A stretch of DNA of 64,000 nucleotides, from assembly GCA_031290985.1 (NCBI GenBank), contig JARLJW010000016.1:1-64000 (forward strand), read 5' to 3'. Below the pieces are notes generated by a model. The model saw only the letters and a program-made list of their open reading frames with translations. It made no database searches and had not been told where the DNA came from. Origin of the DNA: Verrucomicrobiia bacterium (lineage in GTDB: Bacteria; Verrucomicrobiota; Verrucomicrobiia; Limisphaerales; UBA11358). Position numbers and translations under genes: made by a program. Of this stretch, positions 18,367 to 27,279 are shown piece by piece. Each line of letters begins with the position of its first letter. The stretch's first letter is position 1.

Positions 18367-18897
18367 TTAAAACTGGCCTTCCTTTTCCTTGAACAAGACG
18401 TTGAAGGTGGTGAGGGAGCCGTAGCTTTTGGTGATGTATTGCTGGAACTCGACCTTTTCGCCGTCGGTGAGTTTTTCGTGGGCGTTGATCTTTTGTTCGA
18501 GGACGCGGAGGTTGTTGCGGACCATGACGACCTTGTGGAAGAAGACTTCGAGCGGGACTTCCTTGGTCTGGAGGGTGGCGTCGGCGGGATGCAGCACGAC
18601 TTTGCCGCCGTGCCAGCGGAGGCCGAGCTGTTCGACGATGGAGTCCGGCGGCTGGAGGCCGAGCTTGGTGATGGCGGCATCCACGGTTTGCTCGACGAAC
18701 TGTTTGAGGGGGACGTCGAGGCCGGTAAAAGTGGCGTGGGCATCGGCCGGTTCGAGGCCGGCGACGTTGGGTTCGACGGTGCGTTTGGCGTCGTTGAACT
18801 GGATGTCGGCGGTGAGTTCGGAAATGCTTTTGACGGTGCCGAGGCCGTATTGCGGGTGGCGGACAGCCATGCCGATGTGCAGTGCTTCGATTTTCAT
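18367..18897 (-). CDS. Conserved hypothetical protein with N-terminal Tudor/PcrA-C-like fold
   Basis: A 176-residue soluble protein. The start MKIEALHIGMAVRHPQYG, followed by GLGTVKSI, resembles the small beta-barrel at the end of UvrD/PcrA helicases and CarD-like interaction domains (GMRVRHPKFG type). The rest is alpha-helical and ends with a charged KEKEGQF. There is no signal peptide and no catalytic motif that I recognise. A role in binding nucleic acid or RNA polymerase is only a guess from the fold hint. The gene stands alone on the minus strand between two CCACGGATGG repeat arrays. Confidence 0.7.
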   Translation of the reverse strand: MKIEALHIGMAVRHPQYGLGTVKSISELTADIQFNDAKRTVEPNVAGLEPADAHATFTGLDVPLKQFVEQTVDAAITKLGLQPPDSIVEQLGLRWHGGKVVLHPADATLQTKEVPLEVFFHKVVMVRNNLRVLEQKINAHEKLTDGEKVEFQQYITKSYGSLTTFNVLFKEKEGQF

Positions 18898-18906
18898 GGG
18901 GAAAGT

Positions 18907-18938
18907 TTAACCACGGATGGACATGGATGAACACGGAT
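18907..18938. repeat. CCACGGATGGACA word repeat
   Basis: A second array of the CCACGGATGG / ACACGGAT words found at 17990-18022, placed just upstream of the minus-strand gene that ends at 18897. Remnants also occur at 52927-52936 and 57336-57345. The copies differ by single bases, so they are diverged members of one family. Confidence 0.75.
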
Positions 18939-19087
18939 TTTTTTTGAATTGAAAGCTTTTGCCCATCCAAACGCATCCGTATTTTGGCCGCGCGTGGCTG
19001 TGACAAGGCCAAAGCCAAATCTTAGGACTTGAAACCTGGCGGCTTTTCGTTTGAATTGATGGTGGCCTCCCTTACGGAGGCCGGGAT

Positions 19088-21832
19088 ATGGACAAGCGAT
19101 ACAAAAAAATTGGGATATGGGCATTTTGCGTGGTTCTATGGTTTTACCCTGCGCAAGCGGCTGTCTTTTATGTCGATATCAACAGCACCAACCCCGCGCC
19201 GCCTTACGCCACTTGGAACACGGCTGCCACAGATATCCAAAGCGCCGTCGATGCTTCCAGCGATGGTGATCAAATTTGGGTGAACGATGGGGTTTATCAA
19301 ACCGGCGGCGAATTGGCGGGTGACGGGGTAACAAACCGGGTGGTAATTAATCATTCGGTGACCGTGAAAAGCGTCAACGGCCCTGCTATGACAATCATCG
19401 ATGGCCTTCATTCCATGCGTTGTGTTTATATGTCCAATGGCGCCGGATTGACCGGTTTCACTTTATCCAATGGAATTGCTGGCAGTGGTGGTGGCATTTA
19501 TTGTGCGTCAACAACCAATGTAATCGTTTCCAATTGTGTTATCACCGCGAATGCGGGCGGGGGGGCGTATCAGGGCGAGTTTAACAACTGCACAATCATC
19601 GGCAATTCAGGTGGCGGGGCAAATTATGCGATTTTAACGAACTGCACGGTGGCGAGTAATATCGGGGGATCAGGCGTGGCCCAATGTTTTTTGGTCAATT
19701 GCAGCGTCACTGGAAATTCAGCCACCGGCCAATTCAGCGAAGGAGGCGGGGCCTATTATTCGACGCTGATCAATTGTGCCATCTCAGGTAATTCAGTAGA
19801 AGGCTCAGGCGGAGGGGCGGCTTTTGGAACGCTCGTGAATTGTACGGTGATTGGCAACACCGCAAAAAAAAGTCATGGAAACGGTGGAACATATCTCAGT
19901 TACGAAACCAACTGCATCATTTACTACAATACTTCCGGTAGTGGATTGGTTGACAATTACCAGCAAGGCAGCGGTTCCCTGGATCATTGCTGTACGACGC
20001 CAGCCAATCCGTCAACGGCCATCATCACCAACGAGCCATTGTTGGCAAGCCTAACCCACATAAGCCTGAACTCACCGTGCCGGGGAGCGGGCAAGCCGGC
20101 TTCGGCGATTGGCGTGGATGCAGACGGTGAGCCGTGGGCAAATCCTCCGTCCATCGGTTGTGACGAGCTTTACGCTGGCGCCGTCACCGGCGATCCGACC
20201 GTGGCGATAGTCGCAACTTATACGAACATTGCCCCAGGCTACACAAATGCATTTCAAGCAAACATTTCTGGTGCCGTTTACGCAAGCAGGTGGGATTTTG
20301 ATGACGGGACAGTGGTGAGCAACGAGCCATACATGTCGTACAGTTGGTCAACTCTCGGGGACCATCATGTCATGTTAACAGCGTACAATGACACCCATCC
20401 GATGGGTCAAACGGCAATTTTCATAGTTCATGTCTATCAACCTGTGATACTCTATGTGACGGCCACCAACCCGGCCGCTGCGGCGCCGTACGACACATGG
20501 GCCAAGGCGGCGACCAATATCCAGAATGCGCTGGATATGGCGATCCCGGGAAGCCTGGTTTTGGTATCCAACGGGGTCTACCAGACCGGCAGCCGCAATA
20601 ATTTTGATGGTGTCGCCAGCCGGGTGGCGGTCACCAATGCCGTGACTCTGCAGAGTGTCAATGGCGCGGCCGTGACGACAATTGACGGCGGGCAAACGAT
20701 GCGTTGCATTTATCTGACGAATGGCGCCACCTTGATCGGATTCACCCTTAGCAACGGAATTGCCAGCAAGGGCGCCGGTGTCCGCTGCGAGACGAATGCA
20801 ACCGTTTGGAATTGCCAGATTGTTAATAACGCCGGTTATGGGGCTTACTCCGGCATATTTAGCAATTGCACTTTCGTGCGCAACTCAACGGTCGGTTCTT
20901 ATCTCGGCACGTTGACGGGGTGCGCGATCACGAACAATGGAGGCGATGGTGCACAGAATGGCACGCTAACGAGTTGCGTTGTTTCCAGCAACCAGAATAC
21001 CGGTGCCAAATACTGTGCTTTGAACAATTGCCTGGTTGCCAGCAATGGCTTTGGGGGAATCAAGTACAGCGTTGCGTATAACTGCTTAATGATCGGCAAT
21101 GTGGGAACCAATGGTGGCGCGTACGATTGCTCGCTGACAAACTGCACGCTGGCCGGCCACGCATCAGGTTATGGCGCATATTATTCGAATCTCAAGAACT
21201 GCATCGTTTATTACAATAGCGGTTCGCTTAAAGGTGGTGGCGCGACCAACTGTTGCATCCAGACGCCGGCGTCCGGGATCAATAATTTTACCAATCCGCC
21301 ATTGTTCGTAAATGTTAACAACGACTTTCATCTCCAAGCCGCTTCGCCCTGCATCAATTCGGGCAACAACGCTTTCATCGCTTGGACAAATGATTTTGAC
21401 GGCAACCCGCGTATTCAAGGCGGCACGGTGGACATCGGCGCTTACGAATATCAAGCGCCCAGTTCGGTTCTTTCCTATGCCTGGGCGCAGCAGTACGGCC
21501 TGCCGACTGACGGGTCAGCCGATTATCTGGATCTGGATGGCACCGGCATGAACAATCGCCAAAAATGGATTGCCGGATTGAATCCGACCAATCCCGCCTC
21601 CGTGCTGGTGCTTCTGTCCCCGATACTCACCAATGCCGCCGGCGGCGTGTCGGTCAGCTGGCAGAGCGTGGGCACGCGCCTGTACTATCTCCAGCGAACC
21701 ACCAACCTGACTGCGCCCGCCGCGTTTTCCGCCCTGCAAAGCAACCTAGTTGGTCAAGCTGGCGTGACCACTTTCCTGGACGTGAGTGCCACGAACGGCG
21801 GGCCCTACTTCTATCGTGTCGGCGTACAGTGA
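19088..21832 (+). CDS. Large secreted beta-helix protein with PKD domain and internal duplication
   Basis: A 914-residue exported protein with a signal peptide (basic MDKRYKK start, cleavage after about PAQA). Two homologous right-handed parallel beta-helix modules are visible. The first (about 27-340) and the second (about 453-760) both open with a TNP..PY.TW, ATNIQ.A block, then GVYQTG, SVNG, TIDG, MRC.Y and GFTLSNGIA, followed by coils of 'NCT..N' repeats. A PKD-like domain with WDFDDGT lies between them (about 371-453). The tail (from about 796, YAWAQQYGLP) is a C-terminal module typical of secreted proteins of this phylum. It is probably a surface or secreted polysaccharide-binding or lyase-like protein; no catalytic residues were identified. 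Base composition is less GC-rich than its neighbours. Confidence 0.82.
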   Translation: MDKRYKKIGIWAFCVVLWFYPAQAAVFYVDINSTNPAPPYATWNTAATDIQSAVDASSDGDQIWVNDGVYQTGGELAGDGVTNRVVINHSVTVKSVNGPAMTIIDGLHSMRCVYMSNGAGLTGFTLSNGIAGSGGGIYCASTTNVIVSNCVITANAGGGAYQGEFNNCTIIGNSGGGANYAILTNCTVASNIGGSGVAQCFLVNCSVTGNSATGQFSEGGGAYYSTLINCAISGNSVEGSGGGAAFGTLVNCTVIGNTAKKSHGNGGTYLSYETNCIIYYNTSGSGLVDNYQQGSGSLDHCCTTPANPSTAIITNEPLLASLTHISLNSPCRGAGKPASAIGVDADGEPWANPPSIGCDELYAGAVTGDPTVAIVATYTNIAPGYTNAFQANISGAVYASRWDFDDGTVVSNEPYMSYSWSTLGDHHVMLTAYNDTHPMGQTAIFIVHVYQPVILYVTATNPAAAAPYDTWAKAATNIQNALDMAIPGSLVLVSNGVYQTGSRNNFDGVASRVAVTNAVTLQSVNGAAVTTIDGGQTMRCIYLTNGATLIGFTLSNGIASKGAGVRCETNATVWNCQIVNNAGYGAYSGIFSNCTFVRNSTVGSYLGTLTGCAITNNGGDGAQNGTLTSCVVSSNQNTGAKYCALNNCLVASNGFGGIKYSVAYNCLMIGNVGTNGGAYDCSLTNCTLAGHASGYGAYYSNLKNCIVYYNSGSLKGGGATNCCIQTPASGINNFTNPPLFVNVNNDFHLQAASPCINSGNNAFIAWTNDFDGNPRIQGGTVDIGAYEYQAPSSVLSYAWAQQYGLPTDGSADYLDLDGTGMNNRQKWIAGLNPTNPASVLVLLSPILTNAAGGVSVSWQSVGTRLYYLQRTTNLTAPAAFSALQSNLVGQAGVTTFLDVSATNGGPYFYRVGVQ

Positions 21833-21926
21833 ACGGCTGCTCAATTTTTGGTTTTGTGCCGGGACTGCTCCGCTTCTGAAAATTTACGCGACAACTTTCT
21901 AGCGGATGGATAGCCTCGCAGTTGTC

Positions 21927-22355
21927 ATGCGCTTGATCCGAATCCATCACGCGGCGATCATCGCCGGGGACTATGAACGGTCGAAACGGTTTTACACGGA
22001 GGTGCTGGGGCTGCGGGTGGTTGCGGAGACGTACCGGGCGGCGCGAAATTCCCACAAGCTGGATCTGGCGCTGCCGGATGGGAGCCAGATTGAATTATTT
22101 ACGTTTCCGGGCGCGCCGGCGCGGCCGTCGTGGCCGGAGGCGCAGGGGTTGCGGCACCTGGCGTTTGCGGTGGCGGACATCGCGGAAGCCATCCGCGAAC
22201 TGGAGGCGAAGGGGGTGGCGGTGGAACCGGTGCGGGTGGATGAGCTGACGGGGAAGCGGTTCACGTTTTTTGCGGATCCGGACGGGTTGCCGCTGGAGTT
22301 GTATGAGGAGGCGAAAGGGGAAAGCTCCAAGCGTCCAACATCCAAGCACCACTAA
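21927..22355 (+). CDS. VOC family protein, YaeR/GloA2-like
   Basis: A 142-residue vicinal-oxygen-chelate protein. It follows E. coli YaeR closely in recalled features: IHHAAIIAGDYERSKRFYTE, then ELFTFPGAP.RPSWPEA, GLRHLAFAV and a terminal FFADPDGLPLELYE. Metal positions His and Glu of the VOC fold are present. The frame is open seven codons upstream to 21906, but the ATG at 21927 matches the family N-terminus. It is often labelled glyoxalase-like; the true substrate of YaeR-type proteins is unsettled. It stands alone between the beta-helix gene and gap. Confidence 0.85.
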   Translation: MRLIRIHHAAIIAGDYERSKRFYTEVLGLRVVAETYRAARNSHKLDLALPDGSQIELFTFPGAPARPSWPEAQGLRHLAFAVADIAEAIRELEAKGVAVEPVRVDELTGKRFTFFADPDGLPLELYEEAKGESSKRPTSKHH

Positions 22356-22565
22356 ATCAGGTGGTTGAACGCCCCGCTTTTTTGAGTGGAAGGCGTGCGA
22401 GGACGAGAAGGAGGATGGTTGGATTTTCCTCACGTTGTCGCTTACAATTGTGGCCGGGCGCAAGAAAGGGTGGGGGATTGGCAATCCAGTTCCGAATTCT
22501 GAATTGACGGTTGAGCATTCGCGGTTAAAATACAGATTCGATTTCGGTCACCATTTATCAACTAA

Positions 22566-23639
<1,074 letters not shown>

Positions 23640-23670
23640 TTTAATTTAAATCACCGGTTCGAATTCAAGA

Positions 23671-23700
23671 CGGCGACCTGAAAGGGTCGCCGTTTTTTTT
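23671..23700 (+). terminator. Rho-independent terminator after gap
   Basis: CGGCGACC, a 6-base loop, GGTCGCCG, then eight T residues: an 8-bp perfect stem 32 bases after the gap stop codon. Confidence 0.93.
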
Positions 23701-23772
23701 GGTTAATACTTTTGAGCACCAAGCATCCTGGTGCGAACGAGGGCGAAATTTATTATGATTAATTTTGGTGCG

Positions 23773-23815
23773 GGCGAAAGCGGCGAGGCGCTGCGCTTCC
23801 CGCCGCAGTCCAGGA
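23773..23815. repeat. GCGAAAGCGGCG hairpin repeat core, copy 1
   Basis: Contains GCGAAAGCGGCGAGGCGCTG followed by CGCTTCCCGCCGCAGTCC. GCGGCG can pair with CGCCGC and AAGCG with CGCTT. The same core appears at 30983, in the long repeats at 33204 and 36296, and at 45223. Confidence 0.7.
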
Positions 23816-23872
23816 CACGCTGGCGCGCGGGCAGAACATTTGGTTTGGTGCGAAGGCTGTCAGCGGTTGGCC

Positions 23873-24391
23873 TCAATCCCACCAGGCGGCGACCAGGTGA
23901 AAGCCGTCCGGGACTTGGGGCAGTCCGTCAAATTTGGCGAGGTTGTCTTCAAACCAAACGTCGGAAACCTCGAAATCTGAAAACCACTCCCGCACGTCAT
24001 CCAGGCCGGCTCTGGTGACCAGGTAAATCAAATCGCTGCCGATCCAGCAATCCGCAGATGCCTCAGCATCGGAATAATCGTAAAAGCGGACAAACACGGC
24101 TGAAACGTCCGGCCTTTCCTGAATTTCCTGCAAGCGGGCCGTGAATTCAGCAGTGGAAATCGATTCGGTGTTGTTCGCGCAAATCGCGCAATGCGCAGCC
24201 TCATACCCATCGAAATAGAGGTCCGGCGGCAGCAAGATCTCGATGTCGTTCGCTGTCTGGCGTTGCTTGATGTGCTCAATGAGCGCCTTTTTTTTAGACT
24301 GGTCGATCATATGCTGGTGATTCCTCCATAAAAATGTTGCCATCATCCACCCGTCTTCATCCGCCGCGTACTGTTTTACCAGCACTTTCAA
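23873..24391 (-). CDS. Hypothetical acidic soluble protein
   Basis: An unrecognised protein of about 172 residues if translation begins at the TTG at 24391 (MKVLVKQYAADEDGW). The frame stays open to an ATG at 24466, but that extension looks like noise. The body is rich in Asp, Glu and Trp with no membrane segment: ILLPPDLYFDGYEAAHC, a CAIC pair, FVRFYDYSDAE, and an end VPDGFHLVAAWWD. The CAIC pair with another nearby Cys could bind metal, but that is only suggestive. The region is less GC-rich than its surroundings, which hints at recent acquisition. No operon partner. Confidence 0.6.
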   Translation of the reverse strand: MKVLVKQYAADEDGWMMATFLWRNHQHMIDQSKKKALIEHIKQRQTANDIEILLPPDLYFDGYEAAHCAICANNTESISTAEFTARLQEIQERPDVSAVFVRFYDYSDAEASADCWIGSDLIYLVTRAGLDDVREWFSDFEVSDVWFEDNLAKFDGLPQVPDGFHLVAAWWD

Positions 24392-24535
24392 TCCGGTCAA
24401 GGAATGGATGCAAAAATGGCGCTTTCGAGCAGGAGGGTCATGCCCATCCGCGCGGCCACGGTTCACCTTGGGATTGGCGGAAAAACTCCAGAAAAGAAAT
24501 TCTTGTATTTTAAATTAGGTGCAATTAAGGTAAGT

Positions 24536-24610
24536 CCAACGCATTCAGAGGGCAACACCACTACTTATGCAAGTAGCATGATTGCATTTAAACAGTGGTT
24601 GGTGCGTTGG
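24536..24610 (+). promoter_or_regulatory. Folded leader upstream of TonB receptor
   Basis: A nested fold: outer stem CCAACGCA (24536-24543) with TGCGTTGG (24603-24610), inner stem ACCACT (24557-24562) with AGTGGT (24594-24599), and a hairpin CTACTT-ATGC-AAGTAG (24561-24576, competing at its base with the inner stem). It is 105 bases before the receptor start. It does not match a riboswitch class that I know; GGGCAA inside it superficially recalls the c-di-GMP-I motif, but the rest of that consensus is missing. Confidence 0.35.
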
Positions 24611-24714
24611 GTTTCAGGGGGCGGCTGTCAACCCAGCCTTCCCGGAAGGCGGCTTCATCGTTTCGATTCCATAAGTCCAGATCCCGTCCGGGCTTTTTCA
24701 TTGGGAGGAATTTT

Positions 24715-26712
24715 ATGACGTTTTCCCGACCCAACCCAGGCTGGCGGACGAAGGTTTTGATTTTGTGGCTGGGCACGGAAGTGCTGGTGGCCATGCCGGG
24801 GCGGGGCGGGCCGGCATCCGATGTCTCGACGAACAGCGAAACGGTGGCGGTGTACAAGAAGATGAGTTTGGAGCAGTTAATGGATCTGGACGTGACCTCG
24901 GTGGCCAAGCAGCCGGAACCGTTCGGGCGGGCGCCGGCGGCCATCCAGGTGGTGACGGGCGATGAGATCCGGCGTTCCGGGGCGTCGAGCATTCCGGAGG
25001 CGCTGCGGCTGGCGGACAACCTGGAGGTGGCGCAACAAAATTCCCACGACTGGTCGATCAGCGCGCGCGGTTTCAACTCCGGGCTGGCGAATAAGCTTCT
25101 GGTCATGATCGACGGCCGGTCGGTTTATACGCCGCTTTTTTCCGGCGTCTTCTGGAATGTCCAGGATTACCTGCTCGAAGACATCGACCGCATCGAGGTC
25201 ATCAGCGGGCCCGGCGGCACGCTTTGGGGGGCGAACGCGGTCAATGGCGTGATCAACATCACAAGCAAGAGCGCGAGGGATACGCAGGGACTATATGTCG
25301 AGGGCGGCGGCGGGAGCTGGCTGCAGGATTTTACCGGGGTGCGTTACGGCGGCATGCTGGCGACCAATGTTTCCTACCGGGTGTATGGCAAATACTTCAA
25401 CCGGGGCGATGAAGTGTATGCGAGCGGGAAAGACGCTTCGGATTCCTGGCGGATGGGCCAGACCGGGTTCCGCATCGATGACGAGGCCGGCCAGCAAAAT
25501 AATTTCACCCTGCAAGGTGATTTTTACTATAGCGATGTGGAAGTTTCAACGGGTGATGAAGGGAGGGCCAGCGGAGGAAACATCCTCGGCCGCTGGTCGC
25601 ATACGATTTCGGATGATTCCGACCTGAGCCTGCAGTTGTATTATGACCGGACGCATCTGGTTGACCCGATCAGCAATCAGTTCGGCACGGCGGAAATCCT
25701 GACGGACGACCTCGACACGTATGACCTGGATTTCCAGCATCGCTTCCACCTGGGCGAGCGCAACCGCGTGGTTTGGGGGCTGGGTTACCGGTTCACCCGG
25801 GACGTGGATCAGGGGGCGCCAAACCTGGCGTTTTTGCCCCCAATGCTGGATCGCAATCTGTTCAGCGCTTTTGCGCAGGATGAAATAATGTTGTGTAAAG
25901 ACGTGTTCCTCACTTTGGGAACCAAGGTTGAGCATAACGATTACACCCACTTTGAATTCGAACCGAGCGGGCGGCTGCAATGGAATGCGACCCCGGACCA
26001 GATGCTTTGGGCCGCGGTTTCGCGCGCGGTCCGGACGCCGTCGCGGGTCGATCGCGACACCCGCGAGCCGGACTCCGCCGCGCCAATCCTGACCGGCGGG
26101 CCCGGCTTCGAATCGGAAACACTGATCGCCTATGAACTGGGGTATCGCGCCCAGCTTGCCAAAAAACTTTCCACCTCCCTCTCGGTTTTTTACAACGACT
26201 ACGACAATGTCCGGAGCCTGAGTTTCACGCCGGGCACCATCATCCCGTTGTTCTTTGCCAACAATCTTGAGGGGCAGACTTACGGCATCGAATTGACCGC
26301 CGATTATCAGGTGCTCGACTGGTGGCGGTGGCATGCCGGCTATGATTTTCTTGACGAACATATCCACGTCAAGCCAGGCCAGATGGACATCAACAACGGG
26401 CGCAACGAAACCGCCGACCCGGAGCACCAGTTCTCCCTCCGCTCCTCGATGGATCTGCCGGGCAACATCGAGTTCGACACGGGCCTGCGCTGGGTGGACA
26501 CGCTGCATAACAATGACGGGGCGAATTTGGGCACGGTGCCGAGCTATTTTGAACTGGATGCGCGGCTGGCGTGGCATCCGACCAAAAACCTGGAACTGGC
26601 GGTGGTGGGGCAGAATCTCCTGCACAATCATCACCCGGAATACGGTTTTCCGAACGCAACGCGCGAGGACATCGTCCGCAGCGTCTATGGAAAGGTGACC
26701 TTCCGATGGTAA
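24715..26712 (+). CDS. TonB-dependent outer-membrane receptor
   Basis: A 665-residue receptor with a signal peptide (about 1-35) and a plug domain that starts VYKKMSLEQLMDLDVTSVAK and contains AAIQVVTGDEIRRSGASSIPEALRLADN, GFNSGLANKLLVMIDGRSVY and LWGANAVNGVINI. A 22-strand barrel follows, ending in the usual aromatic SVYGKVTFRW. The start at 24715 has GGGAGGAA before it; the longer open frame from 24595 is not needed. It belongs to the MSLEQLMDLDV subfamily, commonly found next to YfiR-like proteins and histidine kinases, as here. The ligand is unknown. Its stop lies inside the next gene. Confidence 0.93.
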   Translation: MTFSRPNPGWRTKVLILWLGTEVLVAMPGRGGPASDVSTNSETVAVYKKMSLEQLMDLDVTSVAKQPEPFGRAPAAIQVVTGDEIRRSGASSIPEALRLADNLEVAQQNSHDWSISARGFNSGLANKLLVMIDGRSVYTPLFSGVFWNVQDYLLEDIDRIEVISGPGGTLWGANAVNGVINITSKSARDTQGLYVEGGGGSWLQDFTGVRYGGMLATNVSYRVYGKYFNRGDEVYASGKDASDSWRMGQTGFRIDDEAGQQNNFTLQGDFYYSDVEVSTGDEGRASGGNILGRWSHTISDDSDLSLQLYYDRTHLVDPISNQFGTAEILTDDLDTYDLDFQHRFHLGERNRVVWGLGYRFTRDVDQGAPNLAFLPPMLDRNLFSAFAQDEIMLCKDVFLTLGTKVEHNDYTHFEFEPSGRLQWNATPDQMLWAAVSRAVRTPSRVDRDTREPDSAAPILTGGPGFESETLIAYELGYRAQLAKKLSTSLSVFYNDYDNVRSLSFTPGTIIPLFFANNLEGQTYGIELTADYQVLDWWRWHAGYDFLDEHIHVKPGQMDINNGRNETADPEHQFSLRSSMDLPGNIEFDTGLRWVDTLHNNDGANLGTVPSYFELDARLAWHPTKNLELAVVGQNLLHNHHPEYGFPNATREDIVRSVYGKVTFRW

Positions 26713-27278
26713 CTGGCTGGGCACATAAGGTGGCGGGACCGTTCGCCGGACGATGGCTGGGCATTCTCCTGCTGTCGTTGCTGGTGGCGGGCAATGCGCC
26801 GGGGCAGTCGAAGGAATACCAGATCAAGGCGACGTTTCTCTTCAACTTTGCGCAGTTCATCGACTGGCCGCCGGCGGCCTTTGGCGGGGCGGACGCGCCG
26901 TTTTGCATCGGCATCCTGGGGGATGATCCGTTCGGGAATTATCTGGATGAAACGGTCCGGGGGGAAAAGATCGGCAGTCATCCGCTGGTGGTCCAGCGCT
27001 GCCGTCATGTGGAGGAGGCAACCAACTGCCAGGTGTTGTTCGTCAGCCGTTCGGAAGCGAAAAAGTTGAAGGAAGTTTTCGCCGGGTTGAAAAATCAAGC
27101 CGTGCTGACGGTCGGCGAGGTGGACGGTTTCTGCAAGGATGGCGGGGTGATCCGGTTCGTCGCGGAGCAAAACAAAATTCATTTCCGGATCAGCCCGGAA
27201 GCCGTCAAGAAGGCCAGCCTGACGGCGAGTTCCAAGTTATTGCGGCTGGCTGAAATCGTGCCACCGGGAGGAGACTGA
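26706..27278 (+). CDS. YfiR-like periplasmic protein (DUF4154)
   Basis: A 190-residue exported protein with a signal peptide ending near NAPGQS. The core EYQIKATFLFNFAQFIDWP, FCIGILGDDPFG and late GGVIRFVAEQNKIHFRISPE are typical of YfiR/DUF4154. In Pseudomonas YfiR is a periplasmic repressor of the diguanylate cyclase YfiN; here the gene downstream is a histidine kinase, so this protein probably gates that kinase. The ATG at 26706 overlaps the receptor stop (ATGGTAA), implying coupling. Two Cys (FCIGIL and CQVLF) could form the regulatory disulfide described for YfiR. Confidence 0.88.
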   Translation: MVTGWAHKVAGPFAGRWLGILLLSLLVAGNAPGQSKEYQIKATFLFNFAQFIDWPPAAFGGADAPFCIGILGDDPFGNYLDETVRGEKIGSHPLVVQRCRHVEEATNCQVLFVSRSEAKKLKEVFAGLKNQAVLTVGEVDGFCKDGGVIRFVAEQNKIHFRISPEAVKKASLTASSKLLRLAEIVPPGGD

Positions 27279-27279
27279 C

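Noticed and set aside
24536-24610. c-di-GMP-I riboswitch before the TonB receptor
   Set aside because: Only the GGGCAA fragment matches; the second conserved half and the tetraloop/receptor elements are missing.
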